A stretch of DNA of 64,000 nt from contig NZ_JAFBBJ010000001.1 in NCBI RefSeq assembly GCF_016907085.1, positions 372,001 to 436,000 on the forward strand, in the 5' to 3' direction. The translations under genes and the position numbers were made by a program. The notes beneath the pieces were generated by a model. The model did no database searches. It was given only the letters and a program-made list of their open reading frames with translations, and had not been told where the DNA came from. Shown piece by piece: positions 26,083 to 35,377 of the stretch. The stretch comes from Clavibacter michiganensis. GTDB taxonomy: Bacteria; Actinomycetota; Actinomycetes; Actinomycetales; Microbacteriaceae. Within the stretch, counting starts at the first letter, position 1; every line of letters begins with the position of its first letter.

Positions 26083-27207
26083 TCAGCCGACATCGCCCGC
26101 GTCGACCTCCCGCAGCCAGCTCCCGCTCGTGGCGACGTGCCGGAAGCCGAGCGCCTCGTTGACCGCGAGCATCGGCCGGTTCTCGTCGGCGTTCCAGGTG
26201 ACGACGCGGTCCGCCTCGGGTGCCTCGCGCGCCAGGAGCAGCAGGTTCTCGGCCTTGAGGAGCATGCCCAGGCGGTGGCCGCGGTGCTCGGCGAGCACGA
26301 GCGTGTCCTGCTGGTAGGTGTACGCGTGGCCGTCGGAGCGGCGGCCGCTGGGGGAGACGGCGATCTCCGTGAAGCCCACGAGCCGACCCGTCCCCACGTG
26401 CAGGGCGGCGGTGGTGAGCCCCGTGCGACCCGCGGATGCGCGGCGGGCCTCGGCGTCGCGGATCCGGCCGGCGTCCCACGCGTCCTCGACCTGCGGGAGG
26501 TCGCCGGGCGGCGCGTCGGTCGACATGCGCGTGTGCAGCACGGCGAGGTCGTCGAGCAGGTGCTCCGGCGTGGCGTCGACCCACGAGACGACGCGGTAGG
26601 CGTCCCCGGCGGCGCGGCGCGCGTCGGCCAGGTGCGCGGCGAGGGTCGGGGCGGCGGCGACGGTGTCGAGCACGCTCGTGCGCGCGGTCTGGCCGAGGCG
26701 GTAGCCGGCGTCGACGACGAAGCGGGAGGACGGGTCGTCCGCCCCGACCGCGCCGATGCCCGTGGGCGAGGGGATGGGAGTGCCGTTCGCCTCGGCGCGG
26801 TGCATCGTGAAGCCCATGAGCGTCCGGCAGCCCTCGTCGAGGGCGATCCGCTCCACGCGCTCCCGCAGCGCCCGACCGATCCCGCGACGCCGGTGCTCGG
26901 GGAGCACGGACACCGCCACGTCGGACGTCGTCGGGTCGTTGAGCCACGTCGTGAGGAGCCCCCGGCCGGCGATCCGGCCGTCCACGCGCGCGGCGAACAG
27001 GCGCTTCCGCACGTGCGCCACGTCGGCGTAGTCGGGGATCAGCTCCTGCGGGAGCCAGACGAACGCGTCGTGCCCGAGGTCGTGCGACTGCGCCCGGTTG
27101 ACGACGTCGGTGAGCGCCACGAAGTCGTCCCAGCCGTGCGCGCCCGGTGCGGTCGGCGGGACGACCTCCTCGACGACCACGGGCAGGGCGTCGGCGTCGT
27201 GCGGCAT
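26083..27207 (-). CDS. Double-domain GNAT N-acetyltransferase
   Basis: 374 residues with two tandem GNAT folds. The first has the acetyl-CoA motif VLPEHRRRGIGRALRERV near 102-120; the second has LAEHRGHRLGMLLKAENL near 310 and NRPMLAVNEALGFRHVATSGSWLREV at the end. The arrangement is like mycothiol synthase MshD, but the sequence fits the general actinobacterial double-GNAT group and the substrate is unknown. Start ATG 27207 follows GAGGGAGC; an upstream in-frame start at 27273 would precede the predicted promoter. The last 45 or so codons are duplicated at 24850-24985, and the final residues DAGDVG probably came with the insertion. Confidence 0.85.
   Translation of the reverse strand: MPHDADALPVVVEEVVPPTAPGAHGWDDFVALTDVVNRAQSHDLGHDAFVWLPQELIPDYADVAHVRKRLFAARVDGRIAGRGLLTTWLNDPTTSDVAVSVLPEHRRRGIGRALRERVERIALDEGCRTLMGFTMHRAEANGTPIPSPTGIGAVGADDPSSRFVVDAGYRLGQTARTSVLDTVAAAPTLAAHLADARRAAGDAYRVVSWVDATPEHLLDDLAVLHTRMSTDAPPGDLPQVEDAWDAGRIRDAEARRASAGRTGLTTAALHVGTGRLVGFTEIAVSPSGRRSDGHAYTYQQDTLVLAEHRGHRLGMLLKAENLLLLAREAPEADRVVTWNADENRPMLAVNEALGFRHVATSGSWLREVDAGDVG
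26103..26224. repeat. 122-bp direct repeat, right copy
   Basis: Right copy of the repeat flanking the insertion, inside the 3' end of the intact GNAT gene. Offset from the left copy is 1239 bp, a multiple of three, so both copies read in the same frame. Confidence 0.95.
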
Positions 27208-27257
27208 GGTCGGCTCCCTCGTCGGCGTGCGCGGCCGTCGTCGGTCGGCGCGCGTCC

Positions 27258-27263
27258 ACGGTA
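27258..27263 (-). promoter_or_regulatory. -10 element of the GNAT gene (TACCGT)
   Basis: TACCGT on the minus strand, about 50 nt before ATG 27207, with the ribosome site in between. Confidence 0.4.
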
Positions 27264-27326
27264 GCGGCGTCACGTCGGGCCGGGATCCGCTCGCGCGCGG
27301 CTTCCGGCCCGGGCCCGCCCGTCCGG

Positions 27327-27332
27327 TACCGT
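27327..27332 (+). promoter_or_regulatory. -10 element of smc (TACCGT)
   Basis: TACCGT, predicted start near 27339, short leader with GAGGAGGG at 27350-27357 before GTG 27366. Divergent from the GNAT promoter. Confidence 0.45.
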
Positions 27333-27365
27333 GATCGAGACCATCACGCGAGGAGGGCGACGGGC

Positions 27366-30300
27366 GTGCACCTGAAGAGCCTGACCCTCAAGGGGTTCAA
27401 GTCGTTCGCGCAGCCGACCACGTTCCAGTTCGAGACGGGCGTGACCTGCGTCGTCGGGCCGAACGGATCCGGCAAGTCGAACGTGGTCGACGCCCTCGCC
27501 TGGGTGATGGGCGAGCAGGGCGCCAAGACCCTCCGCGGCGGCAAGATGGAGGACGTCATCTTCGCCGGCACCTCCACGCGCGGGCCGCTCGGCCGCGCGG
27601 AGGTCACGCTCACCATCGACAACGCCGACGGCGCGCTGCCCATCGACTACACCGAGGTCGCGATCCGCCGCACGCTCTTCCGCAACGGCGGCAGCGAGTA
27701 CGCGATCAACGGCACGTCCTGCCGCCTGCTCGACGTGCAGGAGCTGCTGAGCGACTCCGGCCTCGGCCGCGAGATGCACGTCATCGTCGGCCAGGGCCGC
27801 CTCGACAACGTCCTGCGCGCGACGCCCGAGGAGCGGCGCGGCTTCATCGAGGAGGCGGCCGGGATCCTCAAGCACCGGCGCCGCAAGGAGCGCACCCTCC
27901 GCAAGCTCGAGGGCATGCAGGCGAACCTCACGCGCCTCAACGACCTGGCGGGGGAGATCCGCCGCCAGCTGAAGCCGCTCGGCCGGCAGGCGGAGGTCGC
28001 GCGGCAGGCGCAGACCGTCGCCGCCGTCGTCCGCGACGCCCGCGCGCGGCTCGTGGCCGACGAGGTCGTGACCCTCCGGCGCGCGCTCGCGGAGCACACG
28101 CGCACCGAGGAGGAGCGCACGACCGAGCGCATGGTGCTGCAGGAGAAGCTCGACCGCGCGGTGATCCGGTCGGAGCGCATCGTCGAGGAGCAGGAGGGCG
28201 ACGAGGTCGACGGCGCCCGCCGCACGGCGTTCGCCCTCGAGCAGGTGCAGGAGCGCCTGCGGAACCTGCTCTCGCTCGCGCAGCAGCGGCTCGCGCTCCT
28301 CGGATCCGCCGACGACGCGCCCGAGGCCGCGACCGGCACCACGCCCGCGCAGGTGCAGGAGTCCCGCGACGAGGCCGCGCGCCTCGTGACGCTCATCGCC
28401 GAGGCCGAGGCGGGTTGGGCGGCCGCGCGCCAGGCGACCGCGGCGGCGCGGCAGGCGCTCGACGCGCTCGACGAGGAGATCCAGGCCCAGAGCGCGCTCG
28501 TCTCCCGGCACGACCTCGAGATCGCGGGCCTCACAGGCCGGGCGGAGACCGCGGGATCCCGGCTCGCAGCCGTGCGCGGCGAGGTGCTCCGGCAGCAGAA
28601 CGCGCTCGACGCGGCGCGGGCCCGGCTGGTCGCCGCGGAGGCGGAGCGGGAGCGCGGCGAGGCGGAGGGCGAGGCCGACGAGCAGGGCGGATCGGAGCTC
28701 ACCCGCGCCTACGAGGACGCGCAGGCGGACGTCGCGAGCGAGGAGTCGGCCATCGAGGCCGTGCGCGAGGAGCTGCACGCGAAGGAGCGCGAGCGCGACG
28801 CCCTCGCCGCGCGCGAGCAGGCCCTCGCGAGCGCGCTCGACCAGCGCGACGGATCCAGCGACCTCGTCGCCGCGGGCCTCACCGGCATCCGCGGCCTCCT
28901 CGCCGAGCACGTGCACGTGCAGGCCGGCTACGAGGCCGCGGTCGCGGCGGCGCTCGGGTCCCTCGCCGACGCCGTGCTCGCCGAGACGCACGACGACGCC
29001 GTGGCCGCGCTCCGCCGGGCGGTCGACGACGACCTGGGGCGCGTCGAGGTGGTCGTCGCGGGATCCGCCGACGGACAGGTCGCCGAGCCGTCGACCGCCG
29101 GCCCGATCGCCGCGTCCTCCGTGGTCGACGCGCCCGACGGCGTGCGGCGGATCCTCGCGGGCGTCGTGTTCGTCGACGACCTCGCGCAGGCGGTCGCTCT
29201 CCTCGACGTACCCGACGCGCCCGCCACGGCGATCACCCGCGCGGGCGAGGTCGTCTCCGCGCACGTGCTGCGCGGCGGATCCGGCGCCACGCGCTCCAAG
29301 CTCGAGCTCGTCGCCGCGCGCGAGGCCGCCGCGGCCACCCTCACCGGCGTCCGCGCCCGCATCGACGACCTCCAGGTGGACCTCGCGGCCGGCCGCGAGC
29401 GCCTCCGCGCCGCCCGCGAGCGCGCCTCCGCCGCGCTCGGGGGCCTCCGCGAGGCCGATGCGCGCCTCGCCGCCCACGCCGAGCGCCTCAGCCGCTCCCG
29501 CGCGCAGGCCGAGTCGGCCGCCGCCGAGCTGGCGCGCGTGCAGCGCGGCCTGGATCTCGCGAGCGCGTCCGTGGAGGAGGCCGTCGCCGCGAACGACGCC
29601 GCCCGCCGCGCGCTCGACGAGGCGCGCTCCCGCCCCCGGCCCGTGCTCGACGCGAGCGGCCGCGACGCGCTGGTGGCCGAGTGGGAGGCGGCGCGCGAGG
29701 CCGAGATCGAGGCGCGCCTTCAGGTCGAGACGGCCCGCGAGCGCGTGCGGGCGGAGCAGGAGCGCACGGTCGCGCTCGAGCGCCGCCTCGCCGCGGAGCG
29801 CGCCGCGGCGGAGGAGGCCGCCCGCCGCCAGGTGATCCGCCGCCGGCAGATCGCCCGCGCCGCGTCCGTCGCCGACGCCCTGCCCGCCGTGGTGCGCGCC
29901 GCCGACCGCAGCACCGCCGAGGCGCGTCTCGTGCTCGCCCGCGCGGAGGAGGCGAGGGCCGGCCGCAACGCCGAGCTGGTGGCGCTCCGCCGCGAGGAGG
30001 CCGAGCTGCGCACGCGCCTGCACGGCATCACGGAGGACGTGCACGGCTTGGAGTTGCAGATCTACGAGAAGCGCCTGCAGGTCTCCCAGCTCCTCGAGCG
30101 CGCCGCGAGCGAGCTCGGCCTGGGGGAGGAGGTGCTCGTCGCCGAGTACGGGCCCGACGTGCCCGTCCCCGAGGAGGCGCCGCTGCCGCCGCGGCAGCGC
30201 CCGCGGGCCGCCGCGGAGGACTCGGACGCGGATCCCGTGGAGGAGGAGCTGCCCGACGGCGCCTCCACGGAGGACGACGCTGCCGCTGCCGCTGCCGCTG

Positions 30301-31118
30301 CCGCTGCCGCTGCCGCTCCCGCGGATCAGGCCGACGACGACGATGCGGACGCCCCGCCCGTCCCCACCCGCCCCTTCGACCGCGAGGAGCAGCGCGCCCG
30401 CCTCCAGCAGGCGGAGCGGAAGCTCGCGCAGCTCGGCCGCGTGAACCCGCTCGCCCTCGAGGAGTTCGCCGCGCTCGAGCAGCGCCACCTCTTCCTCACC
30501 GAGCAGCTCGCCGACCTGACCGCGACGCGCAAGGACCTGCTCACGATCATCGACGACATCGACCGCACCATGCAGGGCGTGTTCGCGGCCGCGTTCGAGG
30601 ACACCCGTCAGGCCTTCGACCGCGTCTTCCCGATCCTCTTCCCGGGCGGCACCGGCAGCATCCACCTCACCGATCCCGAGCAGCTGCTCACGACGGGCAT
30701 CGAGGTCAGTGTGCGCCCGGCCGGAAAGCGGATCGAGCGCCTGTCGCTGCTCTCCGGCGGGGAGCGCTCGCTCGCGGCCGTGGCCCTGCTCATCGCGATC
30801 TTCACCGCGAGGCCCAGCCCGTTCTACATCATGGACGAGGTGGAGGCTGCCCTCGACGACGCCAACCTCGGCCGCCTGCTGACGATCCTCGAGCAGCTCC
30901 GCGACACCTCGCAGCTCATCGTGATCACCCACCAGAAGCGCACCATGGAGATCGCCGACGCGCTCTACGGCGTCTCGATGCGCCAGGACGGCGTGAGCGC
31001 GGTCGTCGGCCAGCGCGTGAGCCGCGACGCCCGCCCCGACCCGGCACCCGGATCCGCGGGCGAGGACGAGCCCGACGGAGTGCCCGATCCCGCCCCCGAG
31101 GAGCAGGCCGCCTCCTGA
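27366..31118 (+). CDS. smc: Chromosome segregation protein SMC
   Basis: Condensin ATPase that organises and segregates the chromosome with ScpA/ScpB. 1250 residues: Walker A GPNGSGKSNVV at 31-41, N-terminal head to about 170, coiled coil, a hinge at roughly 498-632 (GLTGIRGLLAEHVHVQAGYE), the return coil, and the C-terminal head with signature LSLLSGGERS near 1127 and Walker B FYIMDEVEAALDD near 1152. An unusual proline-, acid- and alanine-rich insert (about 928-1002) interrupts the coil just before the C-terminal head and includes a 13-alanine run encoded by a GCTGCC repeat. The tail after residue 1215 is also low complexity. Confidence 0.96.
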   Translation: MHLKSLTLKGFKSFAQPTTFQFETGVTCVVGPNGSGKSNVVDALAWVMGEQGAKTLRGGKMEDVIFAGTSTRGPLGRAEVTLTIDNADGALPIDYTEVAIRRTLFRNGGSEYAINGTSCRLLDVQELLSDSGLGREMHVIVGQGRLDNVLRATPEERRGFIEEAAGILKHRRRKERTLRKLEGMQANLTRLNDLAGEIRRQLKPLGRQAEVARQAQTVAAVVRDARARLVADEVVTLRRALAEHTRTEEERTTERMVLQEKLDRAVIRSERIVEEQEGDEVDGARRTAFALEQVQERLRNLLSLAQQRLALLGSADDAPEAATGTTPAQVQESRDEAARLVTLIAEAEAGWAAARQATAAARQALDALDEEIQAQSALVSRHDLEIAGLTGRAETAGSRLAAVRGEVLRQQNALDAARARLVAAEAERERGEAEGEADEQGGSELTRAYEDAQADVASEESAIEAVREELHAKERERDALAAREQALASALDQRDGSSDLVAAGLTGIRGLLAEHVHVQAGYEAAVAAALGSLADAVLAETHDDAVAALRRAVDDDLGRVEVVVAGSADGQVAEPSTAGPIAASSVVDAPDGVRRILAGVVFVDDLAQAVALLDVPDAPATAITRAGEVVSAHVLRGGSGATRSKLELVAAREAAAATLTGVRARIDDLQVDLAAGRERLRAARERASAALGGLREADARLAAHAERLSRSRAQAESAAAELARVQRGLDLASASVEEAVAANDAARRALDEARSRPRPVLDASGRDALVAEWEAAREAEIEARLQVETARERVRAEQERTVALERRLAAERAAAEEAARRQVIRRRQIARAASVADALPAVVRAADRSTAEARLVLARAEEARAGRNAELVALRREEAELRTRLHGITEDVHGLELQIYEKRLQVSQLLERAASELGLGEEVLVAEYGPDVPVPEEAPLPPRQRPRAAAEDSDADPVEEELPDGASTEDDAAAAAAAAAAAAAPADQADDDDADAPPVPTRPFDREEQRARLQQAERKLAQLGRVNPLALEEFAALEQRHLFLTEQLADLTATRKDLLTIIDDIDRTMQGVFAAAFEDTRQAFDRVFPILFPGGTGSIHLTDPEQLLTTGIEVSVRPAGKRIERLSLLSGGERSLAAVALLIAIFTARPSPFYIMDEVEAALDDANLGRLLTILEQLRDTSQLIVITHQKRTMEIADALYGVSMRQDGVSAVVGQRVSRDARPDPAPGSAGEDEPDGVPDPAPEEQAAS
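30279..30314 (+). repeat. Hexanucleotide microsatellite (GCTGCC x6) in smc
   Basis: Six perfect tandem GCTGCC units encoding alanines within the acidic insert of SMC. Units are in frame, so slippage would change the length of the alanine run by two residues per unit without a frameshift. Confidence 0.95.
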
Positions 31119-31126
31119 CCCGCGGC

Positions 31127-31132
31127 TACGCT
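31127..31132 (+). promoter_or_regulatory. Leaderless -10 element (TACGCT) of ftsY
   Basis: TACGCT, 6 nt before ATG 31139, immediately after the smc stop. Confidence 0.55.
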
Positions 31133-31138
31133 GGGCAC

Positions 31139-32014
31139 ATGGCAGCCCGCACCCCCTGGTCCCTCTCCGGCGCGCTCCGCGGGATGTTCGCCAAGCCGAC
31201 GATCGACGAGACCACGTGGGACGACCTCGAGACCGCCCTCATCACCGCGGACTTCGGCCCCGACGTCACCGAGGCCACCATCGACGACCTCCGCCAGAAG
31301 GTCGAGCGCTACCGCACGACCGACCCCCGCGACCTCCAACGCATGCTCCGCGAGAGCATCGAGGAGCGCCTGGCGAAGCACGACCCGACGCTCAAGCTCA
31401 GCGCCCGCCCCGCCGTGGTCCTCGTGGTCGGCGTCAACGGCGTCGGCAAGACCACCACCATCGGCAAGTTCGCGAAGTTCCTCCGCAACTACGGCCGCAC
31501 GGTCGTCGTGGGCGCGGCCGACACCTTCCGCGCGGCCGCGGTGGACCAGCTCGCGACCTGGGCCGAGCGCGCGGGCGCCGAGATCGTGCGCCCGCAGCAG
31601 CCCGGCCAGGATCCCGCGAGCGTCGCCTTCCAGACCGTCGAGCACGCGATGCGCACGGGTACCGAGATGGTCATCATCGACACGGCCGGCCGCCTGCACA
31701 CCAAGGGCGGGCTCATGGACGAGCTGTCGAAGATCCGCCGCGTGGTGGAGAAGCAGTCGCCCATCGCCGAGGTGCTCCTCGTGCTCGACGCGACGACCGG
31801 GCAGAACGGGCTCGCGCAGGCGCAGGCCTTCATCGAGCACGGCGGCGTCACGGGCCTCGTCATCACGAAGCTCGACGGATCCGCGAAGGGCGGCTTCATC
31901 CTCAACGTCCAGGAGCGCACGGGCATCCCCATCAAGCTCATCGGCCAGGGCGAGGGCATCGGCGACCTCACGGGCTTCACGCCCCACGTGTTCGCGCAGA
32001 ACCTGGTCGGCTGA
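31139..32014 (+). CDS. ftsY: Signal recognition particle receptor FtsY
   Basis: SRP-receptor GTPase that docks ribosome-nascent-chain complexes at the membrane. 291 residues: a short NG-domain form without the long acidic A domain of E. coli FtsY. N domain 1-85, G1 [13 protein letters not shown] near 101-113, [12 protein letters not shown] near 128, DTAGR near 181, [10 protein letters not shown] near 242. The N-terminal helix ([16 protein letters not shown]) may give membrane contact. It lies 20 nt after smc and before ffh. Confidence 0.95.
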   Translation: MAARTPWSLSGALRGMFAKPTIDETTWDDLETALITADFGPDVTEATIDDLRQKVERYRTTDPRDLQRMLRESIEERLAKHDPTLKLSARPAVVLVVGVNGVGKTTTIGKFAKFLRNYGRTVVVGAADTFRAAAVDQLATWAERAGAEIVRPQQPGQDPASVAFQTVEHAMRTGTEMVIIDTAGRLHTKGGLMDELSKIRRVVEKQSPIAEVLLVLDATTGQNGLAQAQAFIEHGGVTGLVITKLDGSAKGGFILNVQERTGIPIKLIGQGEGIGDLTGFTPHVFAQNLVG

Positions 32015-32049
32015 CCCGCGCCCCGGCTCGGGCGACCTCCGACGCCGGT

Positions 32050-32055
32050 TAAGCT
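32050..32055 (+). promoter_or_regulatory. -10 element of ffh (TAAGCT)
   Basis: TAAGCT, 9 nt before ATG 32065, so the mRNA should begin within a few bases of the start codon. Confidence 0.5.
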
Positions 32056-32064
32056 GGACCCACC

Positions 32065-33636
32065 ATGGCTACCTTCGGAACACTCTCGGACCGCCTCGCC
32101 GAGACCTTCAAGAACCTGCGCGGCAAGGGCAAGCTCAGCGCCGCGGACGTCGACGGCACCGTCCGCGAGATCCGCCGCGCGCTGCTCGAGGCCGATGTCG
32201 CGCTCGACGTCGTCAAGGCGTTCACCGCGTCCGTCCGCGAGCGCGCGCTCGGCGGCGAGGTCAGCCAGGCGCTGAACCCCGCCCAGCAGGTCGTGCAGAT
32301 CGTCAACGAGGAGCTCGTCGGGATCCTCGGCGGCCAGCAGCGCCGCATCCAGTTCGCCAAGAGGCCGCCGACCGTCATCATGCTCGCCGGCCTCCAGGGC
32401 GCGGGCAAGACGACCCTCGCGGGCAAGCTCGGCAAGTGGCTCGCCAAGGACGGGCACACGCCCATGCTCGTCGCCGCCGACCTCCAGCGCCCGAACGCCG
32501 TGCAGCAGCTGCAGGTCGTCGGCGAGCAGGCGGGCGTCCCCGTCTTCGCGCCCGAGCCCGGCAACGGCAAGGGAAACCCCGTCCGCGTCGCCAAGGACGC
32601 GATGAAGCACGCGGTCGACAAGCAGTACAGCGTCGTCATCATCGACACGGCCGGCCGGCTCGGCGTCGACCAGGAGCTGATGAAGCAGGCCTCCGACATC
32701 CGCAAGGCCACCGACCCGGACGAGGTCCTCTTCGTCATCGACGCCATGATCGGCCAGGATGCGGTCGCCACCGCGAAGGCGTTCCAGGACGGCGTCGACT
32801 TCACGGGCGTCGTGCTCTCCAAGCTCGACGGCGACGCGCGCGGAGGAGCGGCCCTCTCGGTCGCCTCCGTCACCGGCCGCCCGATCATGTTCGCCTCCAC
32901 GGGCGAGGGCCTCGACGACTTCGAGCCCTTCCACCCCGACCGCATGGCGAGCCGCATCCTCGACCTCGGCGACATCCTCACCCTCATCGAGCAGGCCCAG
33001 CAGGCCTTCGACGAGGAGGAGGCGATGGAGGTCGCCCAGAAGCTCGCGAGCGACACCTTCACGCTCGACGACTTCCTCAAGCAGATGCAGCAGCTGCGCG
33101 GCAAGGGCTCCCTCAAGAAGATGATGGGGATGCTCCCCGGCATGGGCGCCATGAAGGACCAGCTGGAGAACTTCGACGAGAAGGAGATCGTCCGCACCGA
33201 GGCGATCATCCAGTCGATGACCAAGGCCGAGCGCCAGAACCCGAAGCTCCTCAACGGATCGCGCCGCCTCCGCATCGCGCGCGGATCCGGCATGACCGTC
33301 ACGGACGTCAACGGCCTCGTGCAGCGCTTCGAGCAGGCCTCGAAGATGATGCGCACGGTCGCGCGCGGCGGCATGCCGCAGATCCCCGGCATGGGCCCGA
33401 TGCCCGGCGCGCACTCGAGCCGCAAGCCCGTGCAGCAGAAGAAGAAGGGCTCGAAGTCGGGCAACCCGGCCAAGCGCGCGCAGGAGAACGCGGCGCTCGC
33501 GTCGGGCCAGCGCATCGGCGGACCGACGGCCCCCGCGGGATCGGGCTTCGGCCTCGCCGGGGCGGCGAAGGGCGGCGCCAACGGCGCTCCGAGCGAGGAG
33601 GAGCTCGCCTCGCTGCAGAAGTTCCTCGGCCGCTGA
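32065..33636 (+). CDS. ffh: Signal recognition particle protein Ffh
   Basis: SRP54 GTPase that binds signal sequences and 4.5S RNA. 523 residues: N domain to 90, G1 [13 protein letters not shown] near 106-118, DTAGR near 194, [15 protein letters not shown] near 247, then the methionine-rich M domain ([25 protein letters not shown] near 343-367) with the RNA-binding [12 protein letters not shown] near 397. The last 80 residues are a Lys/Ala/Gly-rich extension typical of actinobacteria. A strong hairpin follows. Confidence 0.96.
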   Translation: MATFGTLSDRLAETFKNLRGKGKLSAADVDGTVREIRRALLEADVALDVVKAFTASVRERALGGEVSQALNPAQQVVQIVNEELVGILGGQQRRIQFAKRPPTVIMLAGLQGAGKTTLAGKLGKWLAKDGHTPMLVAADLQRPNAVQQLQVVGEQAGVPVFAPEPGNGKGNPVRVAKDAMKHAVDKQYSVVIIDTAGRLGVDQELMKQASDIRKATDPDEVLFVIDAMIGQDAVATAKAFQDGVDFTGVVLSKLDGDARGGAALSVASVTGRPIMFASTGEGLDDFEPFHPDRMASRILDLGDILTLIEQAQQAFDEEEAMEVAQKLASDTFTLDDFLKQMQQLRGKGSLKKMMGMLPGMGAMKDQLENFDEKEIVRTEAIIQSMTKAERQNPKLLNGSRRLRIARGSGMTVTDVNGLVQRFEQASKMMRTVARGGMPQIPGMGPMPGAHSSRKPVQQKKKGSKSGNPAKRAQENAALASGQRIGGPTAPAGSGFGLAGAAKGGANGAPSEEELASLQKFLGR

Positions 33637-33661
33637 CCCGGTCGACCCGCACGGTCCACGT

Positions 33662-33690
33662 CGGCGTCCTCCCCGATCGGGAGGACGCCG
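33662..33690 (+). terminator. 12-bp perfect hairpin after ffh
   Basis: CGGCGTCCTCCC, loop CGATC, GGGAGGACGCCG. No T-tract. Lies 25 nt after the ffh stop. Confidence 0.7.
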
Positions 33691-33779
33691 TCGTCGTCTC
33701 CCTCGACGTGCGCCTCCCGGCGTGCCAGCGTGGAGGCAGCATCGCGCGCCCGTCGCGGTCCGCGCGTCAGGAGCTCCCC

Positions 33780-34157
33780 GTGTTCGCACCCGTCACCGCA
33801 TTCAGCGGGTTCAGCGTCGACGACGTCCCCGCCGCGCTCGCCTTCTACCGGGACACGCTCGGCCTCGAGGTCGAGGAGGTGCCCGAGATGGGCATGCTCC
33901 GGCTCGTGCTCCCCGGATCCGGCGCGCGCGTCCTCGTGTACCCCAAGCCCGGCCACGAGCCCGCGACCTTCACGGTCCTGAACCTCCAGGTCGACGACGT
34001 CGAGCACGCGGTCGTCGAGCTGAACGCGCGCGGCGTCGAGACGGCGATCTTCGCCGGGATGCCCACGGACGCGCGCGGCATCATGCGCGGCCACGGCCCC
34101 GACATCGCGTGGTTCCGCGATCCGGCCGGCAACGTGCTCTCCGTCGTCGCGACCTGA
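33780..34157 (+). CDS. VOC (glyoxalase/bleomycin-resistance) family protein
   Basis: 125 residues of the vicinal-oxygen-chelate fold: two beta-alpha-beta-beta-beta units, [21 protein letters not shown] near 12-32 and [17 protein letters not shown] near 70, ending [17 protein letters not shown]. The final module with Asp-Pro-Ala-Gly-Asn is typical. Substrate unknown; most such orphan members act on small toxic electrophiles or antibiotics. AGGAG at 33769-33773 fixes the GTG start. It is convergent with the MarP-like gene, with 7 bp between stops. Confidence 0.82.
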   Translation: MFAPVTAFSGFSVDDVPAALAFYRDTLGLEVEEVPEMGMLRLVLPGSGARVLVYPKPGHEPATFTVLNLQVDDVEHAVVELNARGVETAIFAGMPTDARGIMRGHGPDIAWFRDPAGNVLSVVAT

Positions 34158-34164
34158 CGCCCGG

Positions 34165-35358
34165 TCAGCGGGAGCAGCGCCCGGAGTCCACCGGGGTCGT
34201 CGCGCTCGCCTGCTGCAGCACGGGCGCGATCTCGTCGAGCGTCATGGCGTAGCCCGTCTGGGAGTCCACCGTCGAGGTCGCGAACACGAGTCCGACCACG
34301 CGCCCCTGCGCGTCGAACAGCGCGCCGCCCGAGTCGCCGGGCCGGACGGTGCCGCGCACGGAGTACACCTCGCGCGTGACGGGCTGCTCGTGCTGGATGT
34401 CGGTCCCGAGAGCCTCGACCACCTCGCGGATGCGTGCGCCGGTGGCCTGGTACGGCCCGCCGCCCGGGTAGCCCGCGACGACGGCCTCGTCGGAGGCGGT
34501 GAGCTCGTCGCCGAGCGCGAGCGGCGCCGCGGTGAGGCCGGGCACCGCGAGGATCGCGACGTCGCGCGCGGGGTCGAACACCACGAGGTCCGCCTCGAGG
34601 AGCTGGCCCGTCCCGCCCTGCTGCACGTAGACCTGGTCGGACCCGGTCACGACGTGCGCGTTCGTCACGATGCGGTCGCCCTGCACGACCCAGCCGCTGC
34701 CGGAGGAGGACGTGCCGCAGGCGGGCGCCGACGAGAGGACCTTCACCACGCTCGACGCGGAGCGGCGCACGGCATCGGGGACTTCGGCGTCGGGCGCGGC
34801 CGTGTCGGCGATCGCCTCCTCGCCGTTGGCGAACACGCGCGGGTAGCCGACGTCGTGGAGCGCGTCGTCGAGGGCCGCGAGGGCGGTGCCGCTCGAGATG
34901 GGGCTGACCCGGTCGAGCGCCGCGACGATGCGCGACGACGACGCGAGCTGCACCGCCGGGATCACGCCGCTGGAGCCGAGGAAGCCGCCGATGAACCAGA
35001 CCGAGACCGCCCAGGCCGCGAGGCCCGCGACGGCGCCGATCCCGCGGTCGAGGCCGCGCGCGGCGCCGCGCGGGCGGAGGAGGCGCGTGAGGACGCTGGC
35101 GACCTGCGCGAGGATCCCGCTGACGAGCGAGGTCGTGACGAGCATGAGCAGGGCCGCGGCGAGGGTGCGGGCGATCCCGGTGGCGACGCCGAACTGGTCG
35201 AGCAGCGCGAGGAAGGCCGGCGTGATCCACAGCGCGAGCAGGACGCCCAGCATGATGCCCGCGAGCCCGGCGACCGTCACGATGGCCCCGCGACGCCAGC
35301 CGGCGAGGGCGGCGAGCACGGCGACGACGAGGATGACGATGTCGACGGCGGGGCTCAC
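34165..35358 (-). CDS. MarP-like membrane serine protease (CvpA domain plus trypsin-like domain)
   Basis: About 397 residues. The N-terminal 160 are four hydrophobic helices of the CvpA/colicin-V-production type; the rest is an extracytoplasmic trypsin-like protease with the triad in TNAHVV (His), ARDVAIL (Asp) and RPGDSGGAL (Ser). MarP of mycobacteria has this architecture and supports acid and oxidative-stress resistance by activating a peptidoglycan hydrolase; that function is carried over by analogy. Two cysteines (PACG and GRCSR) may form the locking disulfide. Start GTG 35358 lies 6 nt after CAGACT, a near-match of the leaderless pattern; GTG 35364 is the alternative. Confidence 0.86.
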   Translation of the reverse strand: MSPAVDIVILVVAVLAALAGWRRGAIVTVAGLAGIMLGVLLALWITPAFLALLDQFGVATGIARTLAAALLMLVTTSLVSGILAQVASVLTRLLRPRGAARGLDRGIGAVAGLAAWAVSVWFIGGFLGSSGVIPAVQLASSSRIVAALDRVSPISSGTALAALDDALHDVGYPRVFANGEEAIADTAAPDAEVPDAVRRSASSVVKVLSSAPACGTSSSGSGWVVQGDRIVTNAHVVTGSDQVYVQQGGTGQLLEADLVVFDPARDVAILAVPGLTAAPLALGDELTASDEAVVAGYPGGGPYQATGARIREVVEALGTDIQHEQPVTREVYSVRGTVRPGDSGGALFDAQGRVVGLVFATSTVDSQTGYAMTLDEIAPVLQQASATTPVDSGRCSR

Positions 35359-35377
35359 CTGCACAGTCTGCCCCGCG

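Larger units (their letters stand above)
24864..26224. mobile_element. Nuclease-gene insertion with long target duplication
   Basis: A 1117-bp segment (24986-26102) bounded by a 122-bp direct repeat of host sequence. It carries a single gene for a GIY-YIG-like nuclease. Composition changes sharply: 135 of 240 bases at 25141-25380 are G/C, against 46 of 60 in mutM at 24421-24480, both counted by hand. No transposase, integrase, long inverted ends or short target duplication is present. The right copy rebuilds an intact GNAT 3' end with different last codons, so the host gene survived the event. The layout resembles the long-target-duplication insertions described for some restriction-modification genes and end-replacing integration of homing genes. 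The mechanism is inferred. Confidence 0.75.

Noticed and set aside
24986..26102. Insertion as a classical IS element or integrase-driven island
   Set aside because: No transposase, resolvase or integrase gene. The only inverted match near the ends is 6 bp (ATGTCG at 24990, CGACAT at 26088), expected by chance. The 122-bp duplication is far longer than an IS target duplication.
24986..26102. Insertion as a restriction-modification or toxin-antitoxin pair
   Set aside because: Only one sense gene is present. The 232-codon minus-strand frame at 25309-26007 is antisense to it and has no recognised domain, so no methyltransferase or antitoxin is supported.
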